From positions 248,001-312,000 of the forward strand of contig NZ_BOOZ01000004.1 of the NCBI RefSeq assembly GCF_016863495.1: a DNA stretch of 64,000 bases. The letters are read 5' to 3'. Under the pieces are notes generated by a model. It did no database searches. It had not been told where the DNA came from and saw only the letters and a program-made list of their open reading frames with translations. A program made the position numbers and the translations under genes. How positions within the stretch are numbered: position 1 is the first letter of the stretch; every line of letters begins with the position of its first letter. The DNA is from Micromonospora andamanensis (GTDB lineage: Bacteria; Actinomycetota; Actinomycetes; Mycobacteriales; Micromonosporaceae). This document shows, in pieces, positions 56,403-64,000 of the stretch.

Positions 56403-57370
56403 CGCGCACTCCTCTCGTCGCCGGAGCGGACCTGGACGTGGTCCGTCTCCAGGGTCAGCCTCACCCGGTCCCGCAGCGCCAACGCGTCGACGAAGCCCGC
56501 CGGAAACTGCATCCGCCCGGCCCGGTCCAGCACCGCGTACTCCTCGGTGACCAACTCCTCGACGCCGTCGGCGCCGAGCCGCGCGATGCGGTGCACCTCC
56601 GAGGCCGTGCGGCCGTCGCGGATAGACACGGTACGGCGCACCTGCGAGGCGACCTGCAGGTCATGGGTCACCACCACCACGGTCACCCCCAGCTCGGCGT
56701 TGATGGTGCGCAGCGCGGCGAAGACGTCCCCGGCCGTCACCTCGTCCAGCTCACCTGTCGGCTCGTCGGCGAAGAGCACCTCCGGGTCGTTGGCCACCGC
56801 CACGGCGACGGCGCAGCGCTGCTGCTCGCCGCCGCTCATCTGCCCCGGCCGACGGTCCGCGCAGTAGCCGACACCGACCATCTCCAGCAACTCCGCCGCC
56901 CGCCGCCGAGCGGCCCGACCACCCCGGCGCGACAGCCGCATCGGCAGCTCCACGTTCTCCCGGGCCGTCAGGTACGGCAACAGGTTGCGCCCGGTCTGCT
57001 GCCACACGAACCCGACAGTGTGCCGCCGGTACGCCAACCGCTTCGCGGCCGACATGGTCAGCAGGTCGTAGCCGGCCACCCGGGCGATGCCCGCGGTCGG
57101 GGTGTCCAGCCCGGACAGGATGTTCAGCACCGTCGACTTCCCGGAACCTGACGCGCCCACGATGGCCAGCAGCTCACCACGGTCCACCACCAGGTCGAGG
57201 CCCTGCAACGCGACGACCTCCACCCCCTCGCTGGTGAAGATGCGTACCAGCCCGTCGCAGACGATGTGACCGCGCAGTCGGTCGGCGCCACCGGCCCGGG
57301 CGGCGGCTCGTTCCGCAGCCCGCCGTTGCAACGTCGCCAGGTCCGGCACATCCGACACCACAGTCATCAT
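56399..57370 (-). CDS. ABC transporter ATP-binding protein with C-terminal extension
   Basis: The 323-residue second ATPase of the operon has Walker A GASGSGKST, signature MSGGEQQRCAVAVAV and Walker B VLFADEPTGELD. About 80 extra residues at the C-terminus (from VSIRDGRTASEVHR on) end in a small beta domain (EYAVLDRAGRMQFPAGFVDALALRDRVRLT). That domain is like an SpoVT/AbrB-like or substrate-sensing module. GAGAGGAG precedes the ATG, which overlaps the FtsX stop (ATGA). Two different ATPases suggest a heterodimeric pump. Confidence 0.92.
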   Translation of the reverse strand: MMTVVSDVPDLATLQRRAAERAAARAGGADRLRGHIVCDGLVRIFTSEGVEVVALQGLDLVVDRGELLAIVGASGSGKSTVLNILSGLDTPTAGIARVAGYDLLTMSAAKRLAYRRHTVGFVWQQTGRNLLPYLTARENVELPMRLSRRGGRAARRRAAELLEMVGVGYCADRRPGQMSGGEQQRCAVAVAVANDPEVLFADEPTGELDEVTAGDVFAALRTINAELGVTVVVVTHDLQVASQVRRTVSIRDGRTASEVHRIARLGADGVEELVTEEYAVLDRAGRMQFPAGFVDALALRDRVRLTLETDHVQVRSGDERSAR

Positions 57371-60102
57371 TTCTCCTCTCCCAGACGCAGCGCCTCACCG
57401 AGGCGCATCCGTCGGCTCATCAGGTTCTCCACCGCCAGCCCGGTCACCAGGCCCAGGACCACCAGCCCCAACACCGAGGCCAGCACCAACGAATCCAGGT
57501 GATCGCGGACCGGCACGCCGGGCACGAACTCCGACAGGCCGAGCGTCGGTCCCAGGATCCGGGGCAGGGCCGCACCCACCGCCGCCCCGGTCAACGCCGC
57601 GACCAGGACCAACGGCACCAGCTCGTACACCAGCAGCCGCCGGCCACGGCCGGCGGACAGGCCCAGCGTGCGCAGCCGGGACACCATCCGCCCCCGCCCG
57701 GCCGCGTCGGCGACCACCGCGAACCCGACGGCGAACACCGCCAGCGCGGTACCCCCGGCCGCGCCGGCGGTGAACGCCAAGGTCAGGACGTCGTTGGCCC
57801 CGGTCCGGTCCAGGTCCTCGCGGTACGCCCGCCAGGTCTCCAGGGCCGCCGGCACCTGCGTCCGCGTCACCTCCACCCCGAGCACCGCCGACTGCCGTCG
57901 CCGTTGCGCGTCGTCGGCCACTCCCAACAGCTGCGCCTGATCGATGTCGTCACCGGCGACCAGGTACCGGTTCGGAATGATCGGCGTGTACTCGTACTCG
58001 GGCAACGCCTGCCATGGCAGCACCACGAACCGCTCGGTGCCCAACCCCACGCCCGGGAACACGTCGGCCACCCCGGCGACCCGGAAGTCGTACAACCTGC
58101 CCTGTACGTCGACGGCAGCCCGGTCACCGACATCGCCGGCCACCGGCGGCGACACCACCGCCGGCACCGGTCCGTCGCCCCGGGCGGCAGCCCGCAGCGC
58201 GGCCGGCACATCCACGTCGACGCCGCTGCGCGCCACCACCTCCGCGAACGCCGGTCCGTCCACCACCAGCACCCGGGCCGTGCCGAGCTGCCGCGACGGG
58301 GTGTCGGCGTCCGGCACCAGCCGACGATTCGAGTCCACCCACGCCCGGGCGACCGCCGTCACCCCGGACACCCCGGACAACGCGTCCTGAGCGTCGGGGG
58401 AGAAGGTGTAACCGGTCAGCCAGGCGTCCGCCGGCACCGTCAACGTGGCCGCCCGGTCCCGGGCCGCCGCGACGGTGGTGGTGACCACGCCGCCGAAGAC
58501 CCCGGTGCTGACCGCGACGATCAGCACCGCCAGCGGACCCAACGCCACCGGCGCACCCCGTCCGGCGCGGGCGACACCGAGGAACAGCACTGCACCCCGG
58601 GCCCTCGCGGCCAGGCGACCGGCCGCCCGCAGCGGCCATGGCAACAGCCGCACCGCCACCAGCGCGGCGGCGACCGCGACGAGCACCGGCACCGAACTGA
58701 GGTACGCGTCGACACCGGCACCCGGGTCGAGACCACGTCGGCGCAGCAGCACCACACCGAGCCCGGCCAGCACCAGCACGCCCGCCTCGACGGTCAGCCG
58801 CCGCGCCGACGGACGCCGCCAGGCGACATCGGCGCGTCCGGTGACCACCGCAACCCGCCGCTGCGAGTGCATCGCCAGCGCCGGAACAACCGCTGTGGTG
58901 AGCACCGCCAGCGCCACCACCAGCCACGGAAACGCCCCGTCACGCCCCGGCACCCGGGTGCCGACAAGCCAACCGACAAACACGGCGAGCGGCTGCACGG
59001 GCGCGGACTCGGCCAGGGTACGCAGCCCGATGGCGGAAAGCGCCGCGCCCCGGGCCCGCAGCAACGCGAACTCGTCGCGTCGCCGCAGCACCGCCAACCG
59101 GGCGGCCAGCAGGATCAGCCCGAGCAGGCTGGCGACCAGACCCGCCTGCACGACGGCGAGCAACGCCTGCACGGCGTGCAACTGCCCGGCGAACCGTGAC
59201 AGCGCGCTGTCCATTGACGTCTGCACGGTCGCACCCGAGGTCCACGACATGCGGCGGGCCTCGGCCACCGCCGCGGTCACCGACTCCAGCGTCGCCGCGT
59301 TCAACCGCCGCTCGTCGAGGCGGTAGCGCCACCCACTGACCGCGGGTACGCCACTGCCGGCGGAGACGACGTCCACACCTACCCAGTCGGTCACCCCGGC
59401 CACAATGTACGGCTCACCGTCGAGCACCGGGATCACCGGCTCCAGCGCGTTCCCCAGGTCGTCCCAGACCGGGTCACCGGCGTCGCGCGGCTCGAACACC
59501 CCGACGATCCGCGCGGATGCCTGACCGTCCCGACCGGCGAACCGCAACTGCTGGCCGGCACGCAACGACAGCGTCTCGGCCACCGCCCCGGACACGACCA
59601 CCTCCGCTGGACCACCCGGGCGGGTACGCGGCCACCGCCCGGCGGTCAGCTCGGCCGCCTCCGGGACACCCGTCTGCGCGCGCAGGCCGAACATCTTCCG
59701 GGCGCCGCCGTCCATCGGCGGGGCGTCGCCGGAGGCGAGCAGTTGCTCCTCGTCCAACGACGCCGCGTACCACCGGCTGTTCACCAGGTTGGGCAGCGGT
59801 GACGGCAGCGCGGCGGCGTAGCGCTCCAGGTCGGCCTGCCCGGCCGCGGCCGGCGCGGGCCGCTCCACGGCGAGCGAGACGTCCCGAACCAGGTGCGGCA
59901 GCCGGGCCACGTCCGCGCGCAACCCCCGATCGGCGTACTCGCCTGTCAACCGGGGTGCGGCGGTCAGCAGCAGCGCCGCGACCAACCCGAGCACCGCCAG
60001 CAGGCCCACCTGCCCGCCGTACGCTCTGATCCGCCTCACGCTCACGGGGCCGACCTTTCGACTCGCGACTGCGGGGCTCGCCAGCTCACTCCTCGCGCTC
60101 AC
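57367..60102 (-). CDS. FtsX/MacB-type ABC permease (with repeat-derived N-terminus)
   Basis: The 911-residue permease has an N-terminal helix (VGLLAVLGLVAALLLTAAP), a large extracytoplasmic domain (about 55-300) and clusters of helices at about 310-520 and 780-900. The conserved FtsX segment VLRRRDEFALLRARGAALSAIGLR is present. The GTG at 60102 overlaps the linker ORF. The first 19 residues (MSARSELASPAV...) are encoded by a second copy of that linker, and a GTG at 60045 without it is the likely ancestral start. It probably exports a lipid, peptide or envelope component with the other three products. Confidence 0.88.
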   Translation of the reverse strand: MSARSELASPAVASRKVGPVSVRRIRAYGGQVGLLAVLGLVAALLLTAAPRLTGEYADRGLRADVARLPHLVRDVSLAVERPAPAAAGQADLERYAAALPSPLPNLVNSRWYAASLDEEQLLASGDAPPMDGGARKMFGLRAQTGVPEAAELTAGRWPRTRPGGPAEVVVSGAVAETLSLRAGQQLRFAGRDGQASARIVGVFEPRDAGDPVWDDLGNALEPVIPVLDGEPYIVAGVTDWVGVDVVSAGSGVPAVSGWRYRLDERRLNAATLESVTAAVAEARRMSWTSGATVQTSMDSALSRFAGQLHAVQALLAVVQAGLVASLLGLILLAARLAVLRRRDEFALLRARGAALSAIGLRTLAESAPVQPLAVFVGWLVGTRVPGRDGAFPWLVVALAVLTTAVVPALAMHSQRRVAVVTGRADVAWRRPSARRLTVEAGVLVLAGLGVVLLRRRGLDPGAGVDAYLSSVPVLVAVAAALVAVRLLPWPLRAAGRLAARARGAVLFLGVARAGRGAPVALGPLAVLIVAVSTGVFGGVVTTTVAAARDRAATLTVPADAWLTGYTFSPDAQDALSGVSGVTAVARAWVDSNRRLVPDADTPSRQLGTARVLVVDGPAFAEVVARSGVDVDVPAALRAAARGDGPVPAVVSPPVAGDVGDRAAVDVQGRLYDFRVAGVADVFPGVGLGTERFVVLPWQALPEYEYTPIIPNRYLVAGDDIDQAQLLGVADDAQRRRQSAVLGVEVTRTQVPAALETWRAYREDLDRTGANDVLTLAFTAGAAGGTALAVFAVGFAVVADAAGRGRMVSRLRTLGLSAGRGRRLLVYELVPLVLVAALTGAAVGAALPRILGPTLGLSEFVPGVPVRDHLDSLVLASVLGLVVLGLVTGLAVENLMSRRMRLGEALRLGEEK

Positions 60103-60158
60103 TGGGCCAGCCTTTCGTTTGCGACTGCGGGGCTCGCCAGCTCACTCCTCGCACTCAC
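60046..60158. repeat. tandem direct repeat, 56 and 57 bases
   Basis: Two copies (60103-60158 and 60046-60102) differ at one of the first 38 bases, then diverge at the far end. Reading on the minus strand, each begins GTGAGYGCGAGGAGTGAGC. The length difference of one base decides whether the copy ends in a stop overlap or runs in frame into the permease. Confidence 0.85.
60099..60158 (-). CDS. linker micro-ORF between two FtsX-type genes (19 codons)
   Basis: GTG at 60158 overlaps the stop of the upstream permease gene, and the linker's TGA (60101-60099) overlaps the GTG start at 60102 of the downstream one. Both overlaps are GTGA. The peptide begins M-S-A-R-S-E-L-A-S-P-A-V. It parallels the linker at 2008-2091 in design, and both contain S-x-R-S-E words. 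Confidence 0.5.
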   Translation of the reverse strand: MSARSELASPAVANERLAQ

Positions 60159-63100
60159 TGGTCCTCCCCGGCGCGTAGGTGCGCGGCGGTGAGCCGTCGC
60201 CGCACACTGACCGACACTGCGGCGCTGAATGCCAGGGCCAGCGCCAGCAGTCCGACGCCGGTACCCAGCACCGGCGGCCAGTCGACAGTGAGTAATGGCG
60301 GAGGATCGGGGCGGTCCGCCGACGGGGTCAGGATCACCAGCGGGGCCATCGTCGCCGCCACCCCGACGCCCACGGCCAACCCCACCAGCACACCCATGCC
60401 GGCGAGGAACGCCTGCTCGGCCAGCAACGACCGGGCCACCAGGCGGTGACCCGCGCCGAGGGTGTGCAGCACCGCCAGTTCCCTGGCCCGGCGCCGTGCC
60501 GTGGCGCTGACGTCCACGGCCACGCCCACCGTGGCCAGCAGCACCGCGGCCAGGGCGGCGACGAAGAGCGCGCCACGGGCACCCACGCCGAACGGGTCGC
60601 GAGCCAGCTCGTCGGCGACGTCCTGACGATCCAGCACGGTCAGGTCGTCGAGCGCGGCGGCCGCCCCGGCGACCTGTGCCGCCGCACCCGGCCGGACGGC
60701 GACCCACCACTCCTGGGGCGCGCGGACGATGCCGCGCTCGTGAAACAGCCGGGTCCGCAACGACGGCAGGTCGACAAGCAACGCGGCGTCCCGCACGTCG
60801 CCGGGCAGCGCCGCGACCCGGTCCACCACCACGACGTCGACCTCGGCGCCACCCAGGAACAGCCGGGTCTGTGCCCCGACGTCGACGTGCAGCATGTCCA
60901 GCGCCGCACCGGTGGCGACCAGCGGCACCCGGCCCGGCCCGGCGGTCCGGGTGACGGCCATCTGCACAGGGGTGTTCCGGGCGAACCAGCCCGCCGGTAT
61001 GTCCCGTTCGTAGCGGCCGGCCAGCGTGGTGCCGGAAACCGTCCCCGCAGTCGTCGCGCCCGCGCGGTCGACAAGGTGCCACGCCCCGTCCGTGGCCAGG
61101 TCCACAGGCGTGCCAGCGGTGGAGTCCGGGCTGGCCCGTAGGTCCGACAACCGCCAGTCGAGGCTCAGCCGCGGGGCACCGAGGGTATCGGCGGTGAAGC
61201 CGGCCAACCGCCACGGTTCGTCGCTGGCCGGCAACTCGGCGGAGAACCGCAGCGGCTCACCACCCCAGCCGGTGGAGCCCAGGGTCACCCGACGGTGCTC
61301 GCCGCGGGCGTCGCTGAGCACCATCTCGTGGCGGATGGGCACGCCACTGTCGACGTCACCGCGAGTACGTAGTTGGCCGGTCAGCCGCCGGGTACCCACC
61401 GGCAACACCGTCTGCGGCGCCTGCACCCGCGCGTCGGCGAGGCCGCCGAGCAGCCGTTCGGTGGACCCACCGGCCAGGTCCGAACGTAGCCGCAGCACCC
61501 CGTCGGCGGCATCGGCGTCCACCGCCACCATGGTGGCCGGTTCGGTGCCGGACCCGAGACGTGCCGGCTCCCGCCAGGCGGGCAGGACCGCCCGGGCCCC
61601 CGGGAGGGCGGCGAGCTGGTCCGCGCGGCCGTCGGAGGCGGCACCCTTGGCCTCGGTCAGGCGCAGGTCGGCACCGACCCGGTGGGCGGCCTGGTCGTCG
61701 AGGGAACGTTGCGAGGTCCCGGCGAGGGACCAGGCCAGGGTGCCGACCGCCACGGCGAGGGCGAGCAGCAGCACCGGGCCGGCGTGCGGACGCCGGCCGG
61801 TCTGCCAGGTACCGAGCATCACGGCGGTCCACGGCCGGCGGTCCACCCAGCGTTCCGTAAGCCGCACCAGCGGCGGCAGCAGCCGCAACGCGAGCACCGC
61901 CCCGGCCAGCACACCGAGCGTCGGCGCGGCCGCCAGCAGTGGATCGACGCCCAGTTCACCGCCGCGGGACCGGGACACTGGGGACGAGTACCTGCTCAGT
62001 TGGTACCAGCTGAGCAGGGCCAGGCCGACGAGCAGGACGTCCAGCCCAGCTCGCTGCACCATGCCCCGCCGGCTCGGGCGGGAGCGGCTGGCCAGGTCCG
62101 CGACGTAACTGTCGCCCCGACGCAGACTCGGACCGATCATCGCGGCCGCGCAGCCGGCGGCCGCGAGCCCGGCCACCAGCCACACCGTCGGGTCGGCCCA
62201 GTCCGGCCGTAGCGAGACGGCGGCGAGCCCGGGCAGCCGGTCGGCCAGCCCCAGCAGCTCCATCACCAGAGGCGGGGCGAGGACCACGGCCGGCAGGACG
62301 ACCAGGGCGGCCTCCCGGGCGGTCAGCCCGGCCACCTGCCAGCGGGCGGCACCTCGGGCGCGCAGCAGTGCCGTCTCACCCCGCCGGTGCTCGGTGAGCA
62401 GGATCGCCACGAGCAGGAGCGCGTAGCCGCCGAGCACCACCACCAGCAGCATCGGGGTGACCAGGGCGGACCGGCCGACGAGGGTGGTCTGGCGCAGCCG
62501 CTGCACCAGGTCCACCAGGTCACCGCTGACCACCGCCGATTCACCGAGACCGGCCTCGGCCGGGCTGCTCGTGGTGATCCTGCCGGCGGCGTCGGCGAGC
62601 CGGTCCAGGGCGGTCGGGCCGACCCCGGCCAGATCGGGCTCGACCAGCCAGCCGGCGGAGGCGTTGGCCAGAAAATTGGTGACAAAGTCGTCCCGGGACA
62701 CCGTCATCGGGCCGTAGGTGGCCGCCTGCGGCAGCGAACCGGTCGTCGTCTCCGGCGCCAACCGCCAGTACGCGGCGTCCGGGTCGACCGGGGTGAACAC
62801 ACCCGTCACGACTACCTCGGTGACCTGTCCGCTGAGCCCGTCGGTGATCGGGATGCGGTCGCCGACGCCCACCCGCAGCGTCGTCGCCGCCACCTCGGCG
62901 ATCGCGGTCTGCACCGGGTCGGCCCCGGTCTGCGGCCACGACCCGGCGCTCAACCGGGCGTGCGCGGGCAGATCGTCGAGGAACATCACCGACGCGTAGG
63001 TGGCCCCGCTGCGGTCGGCGACGGCGTCGCCGGTGTCGCCGCGCAGCTGTCGACCGGCCGCGTACCCGGCGGTGCTGACCCGGGCAGGCAGCCCGGCCAG

Positions 63101-63355
63101 GTCGGCGGCGACCTGCTTCCGCAACGCGTCGTCACGGTCCCGCAGCGCCTCCCCGGTGCGGCCGGCGGAGGCGCGTACCAGGATCGAGCGTTCCTCGGCG
63201 GTGGCCGCGGTCAGCACGTTGCGGGTGCCGGAGTCGACGACGTCCCGGTTGTACGCCGCCAGACCGGTGAGCGCGACGGTGGCCACCAACGCCGCCCCGG
63301 CGGCTGCCAGCAGCAGGCCCCTCGTGGCCCGGGCACGCCGCAACGCGAACCTCAT
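60155..63355 (-). CDS. FtsX/MacB-type ABC permease, large form
   Basis: The 1066-residue protein has an N-terminal helix (GLLLAAAGAALVATVALTGLAAY), a first extracytoplasmic domain (to about 285), a block of helices (290-480) and a second large extracytoplasmic domain (about 560-870). C-terminal FtsX helices follow, with ATARRRARELAVLHTLGAGHRLVARSLL. It is the first gene of the four-gene exporter operon. AGGA lies just before the ATG. Two permeases and two ATPases form the predicted pump. The cargo is unknown. Confidence 0.9.
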   Translation of the reverse strand: MRFALRRARATRGLLLAAAGAALVATVALTGLAAYNRDVVDSGTRNVLTAATAEERSILVRASAGRTGEALRDRDDALRKQVAADLAGLPARVSTAGYAAGRQLRGDTGDAVADRSGATYASVMFLDDLPAHARLSAGSWPQTGADPVQTAIAEVAATTLRVGVGDRIPITDGLSGQVTEVVVTGVFTPVDPDAAYWRLAPETTTGSLPQAATYGPMTVSRDDFVTNFLANASAGWLVEPDLAGVGPTALDRLADAAGRITTSSPAEAGLGESAVVSGDLVDLVQRLRQTTLVGRSALVTPMLLVVVLGGYALLLVAILLTEHRRGETALLRARGAARWQVAGLTAREAALVVLPAVVLAPPLVMELLGLADRLPGLAAVSLRPDWADPTVWLVAGLAAAGCAAAMIGPSLRRGDSYVADLASRSRPSRRGMVQRAGLDVLLVGLALLSWYQLSRYSSPVSRSRGGELGVDPLLAAAPTLGVLAGAVLALRLLPPLVRLTERWVDRRPWTAVMLGTWQTGRRPHAGPVLLLALAVAVGTLAWSLAGTSQRSLDDQAAHRVGADLRLTEAKGAASDGRADQLAALPGARAVLPAWREPARLGSGTEPATMVAVDADAADGVLRLRSDLAGGSTERLLGGLADARVQAPQTVLPVGTRRLTGQLRTRGDVDSGVPIRHEMVLSDARGEHRRVTLGSTGWGGEPLRFSAELPASDEPWRLAGFTADTLGAPRLSLDWRLSDLRASPDSTAGTPVDLATDGAWHLVDRAGATTAGTVSGTTLAGRYERDIPAGWFARNTPVQMAVTRTAGPGRVPLVATGAALDMLHVDVGAQTRLFLGGAEVDVVVVDRVAALPGDVRDAALLVDLPSLRTRLFHERGIVRAPQEWWVAVRPGAAAQVAGAAAALDDLTVLDRQDVADELARDPFGVGARGALFVAALAAVLLATVGVAVDVSATARRRARELAVLHTLGAGHRLVARSLLAEQAFLAGMGVLVGLAVGVGVAATMAPLVILTPSADRPDPPPLLTVDWPPVLGTGVGLLALALAFSAAVSVSVRRRLTAAHLRAGEDQ

Positions 63356-63479
63356 GTTCCTGTACCCCCGTCAGTTCGCGGGCCGAGGTGGCCCCTGGTT
63401 ACTGCCGTCGTGTACCAGAAGGGGCCGAGTCCCGGGAAAGGTTCGCAGCGGTGATCATTTCGTTATGCAGGACGCGGCC

Positions 63480-64000
63480 TCAGGTGCCGGGCGCTCCGCT
63501 GCCGGGGCCCAGGTCACCGGCGCGGTGGTGCCGCCGACAGAGCACCTGGTAGCGCACGTCGGCGGTGTCGACCGTGTCGCCGATCACGACCTGGGCGCCC
63601 TCGCGGGCCACCTGCCCGTCGGCGACGCGGGCGTTGAGCAGGCCCTCGCGACCGCACCAGCAGAGCACCTCGACCTGGATCCGGGCGACCGAGTCGGCCA
63701 GTTCGAACAACCGCTGCGCCGCCGGGAACAGGCTGGAGCGGAAGTCGGTGGCCAGACCGAAGGCGTACACGTCGACGTCGTAGCTGTCGACCAGGTCGGC
63801 CATCTGCTCCACGTGCTCGACCGAGTAGAAGCTGGCCTCGTCACAGATCAGGTAGTCCACCCGTACGCCGTCGGCCCAGGCGTCGCGCACCAGGGTGCGC
63901 AGGTCGAGCGCGTCGGTCACCTCGATGGCCTCGTGGGCCAGTCCGATGCGGGTGGTCACCTGCGGCCCGAGCGAACGGTCGATGCGGGTGGTGACAAGTC
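63480..64000 (-). CDS. tdk: thymidine kinase, N-terminus beyond the right edge
   Basis: The visible C-terminal 172 residues or so carry DYLICDEASFYSVEHVEQM (the Walker-B/catalytic region, with Ser in place of the usual Gln of DEAQF). They also carry VYAFGLATDFRSSLFPAAQRL and two zinc-binding pairs: CWCGREGLLN and C-x-x-H in VLCRRHH. It phosphorylates thymidine for nucleotide salvage in the cytosol. The P-loop half lies outside the window. The gene points toward the exporter operon with a 124-base gap. Confidence 0.93.
   Translation of the reverse strand, partial: LVTTRIDRSLGPQVTTRIGLAHEAIEVTDALDLRTLVRDAWADGVRVDYLICDEASFYSVEHVEQMADLVDSYDVDVYAFGLATDFRSSLFPAAQRLFELADSVARIQVEVLCWCGREGLLNARVADGQVAREGAQVVIGDTVDTADVRYQVLCRRHHRAGDLGPGSGAPGT

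Noticed and set aside
1..64000. tRNA, rRNA or CRISPR arrays
   Set aside because: No cloverleaf-like sequence with a TTCGA loop, no rRNA stretch and no regularly spaced repeat series was seen.

Overview
The window is very GC-rich throughout, with genes packed head to tail and many 4-bp ATGA/GTGA overlaps. It carries RbpA, a Ppm-type polyprenol-phosphate mannosyltransferase, Lnt, CsbD, many candidate leaderless promoters (TANNNT six to eight bases before the start codon), a sigma-R-like promoter and a HAIR element. This points to a chromosomal segment of an actinomycete, most likely Micromonosporaceae (Micromonospora-like). I see no tRNA or rRNA gene, no CRISPR array and no complete mobile element.

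Layout. Bases 1-4051 hold a LacI-controlled three-gene catabolic operon (Gfo/Idh/MocA oxidoreductase, DUF993 protein, sugar-phosphate isomerase/epimerase) with two matching operators. Bases 4191-13491 are mixed housekeeping and accessory genes: an LPXTG-type surface protein, a 5'-3' exonuclease, VOC proteins, an M24 peptidase, an acyl-CoA dehydrogenase, an Lrp/AsnC regulator, a histidine phosphatase, an ABC-F protein behind a probable leader-peptide attenuator, and CsbD. Bases 13535-21763 hold a beta-lysine pathway cluster: kamA facing a tightly overlapping operon of kdd, an amidohydrolase, kamD, kamE, a Kal-like hotdog protein and a MutL-like reactivase, with a large dyad between the two transcription units. 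A 450-base gap follows that looks like an unannotated RNA gene.

Bases 22217-30153 hold a cupin regulator, a fused flavin oxidoreductase-methyltransferase, lnt, ppm, an FxsA-like gene, rbpA, a flavin-binding protein and a coiled-coil protein. Bases 30216-45915 form a glycan locus: GH95, LacI, GH3, a ROK repressor, an ABC importer (binding protein and two permeases, no ATPase), GH31 and GH42. The enzyme set fits removal of fucose, galactose, xylose and glucose from xyloglucan-type oligosaccharides. Bases 46070-55696 are assorted single genes: a degenerate APH-like protein, LysE, DUF1992, a cold-shock protein, a two-domain VOC protein, DUF1062, an HNH nuclease diverging from a tyrosine recombinase, an FkbM methyltransferase, a small regulator/membrane pair, and Hsp20 with HAIR. 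Bases 55701-63355 are a four-gene MacB/FtsX-type ABC exporter operon. The right edge cuts a thymidine kinase gene.

The most unusual signal is a set of short linker ORFs between co-directional genes. At 2008-2091, 39254-39304 and 60099-60158 a tiny ORF starts on the stop codon of the upstream gene and ends on the start codon of the downstream gene, each time by a 4-base ATGA/GTGA overlap. Translational coupling is thus kept across an insertion. At 60046-60158 the linker is duplicated, and a one-base length difference turns the second copy into an in-frame N-terminal extension.
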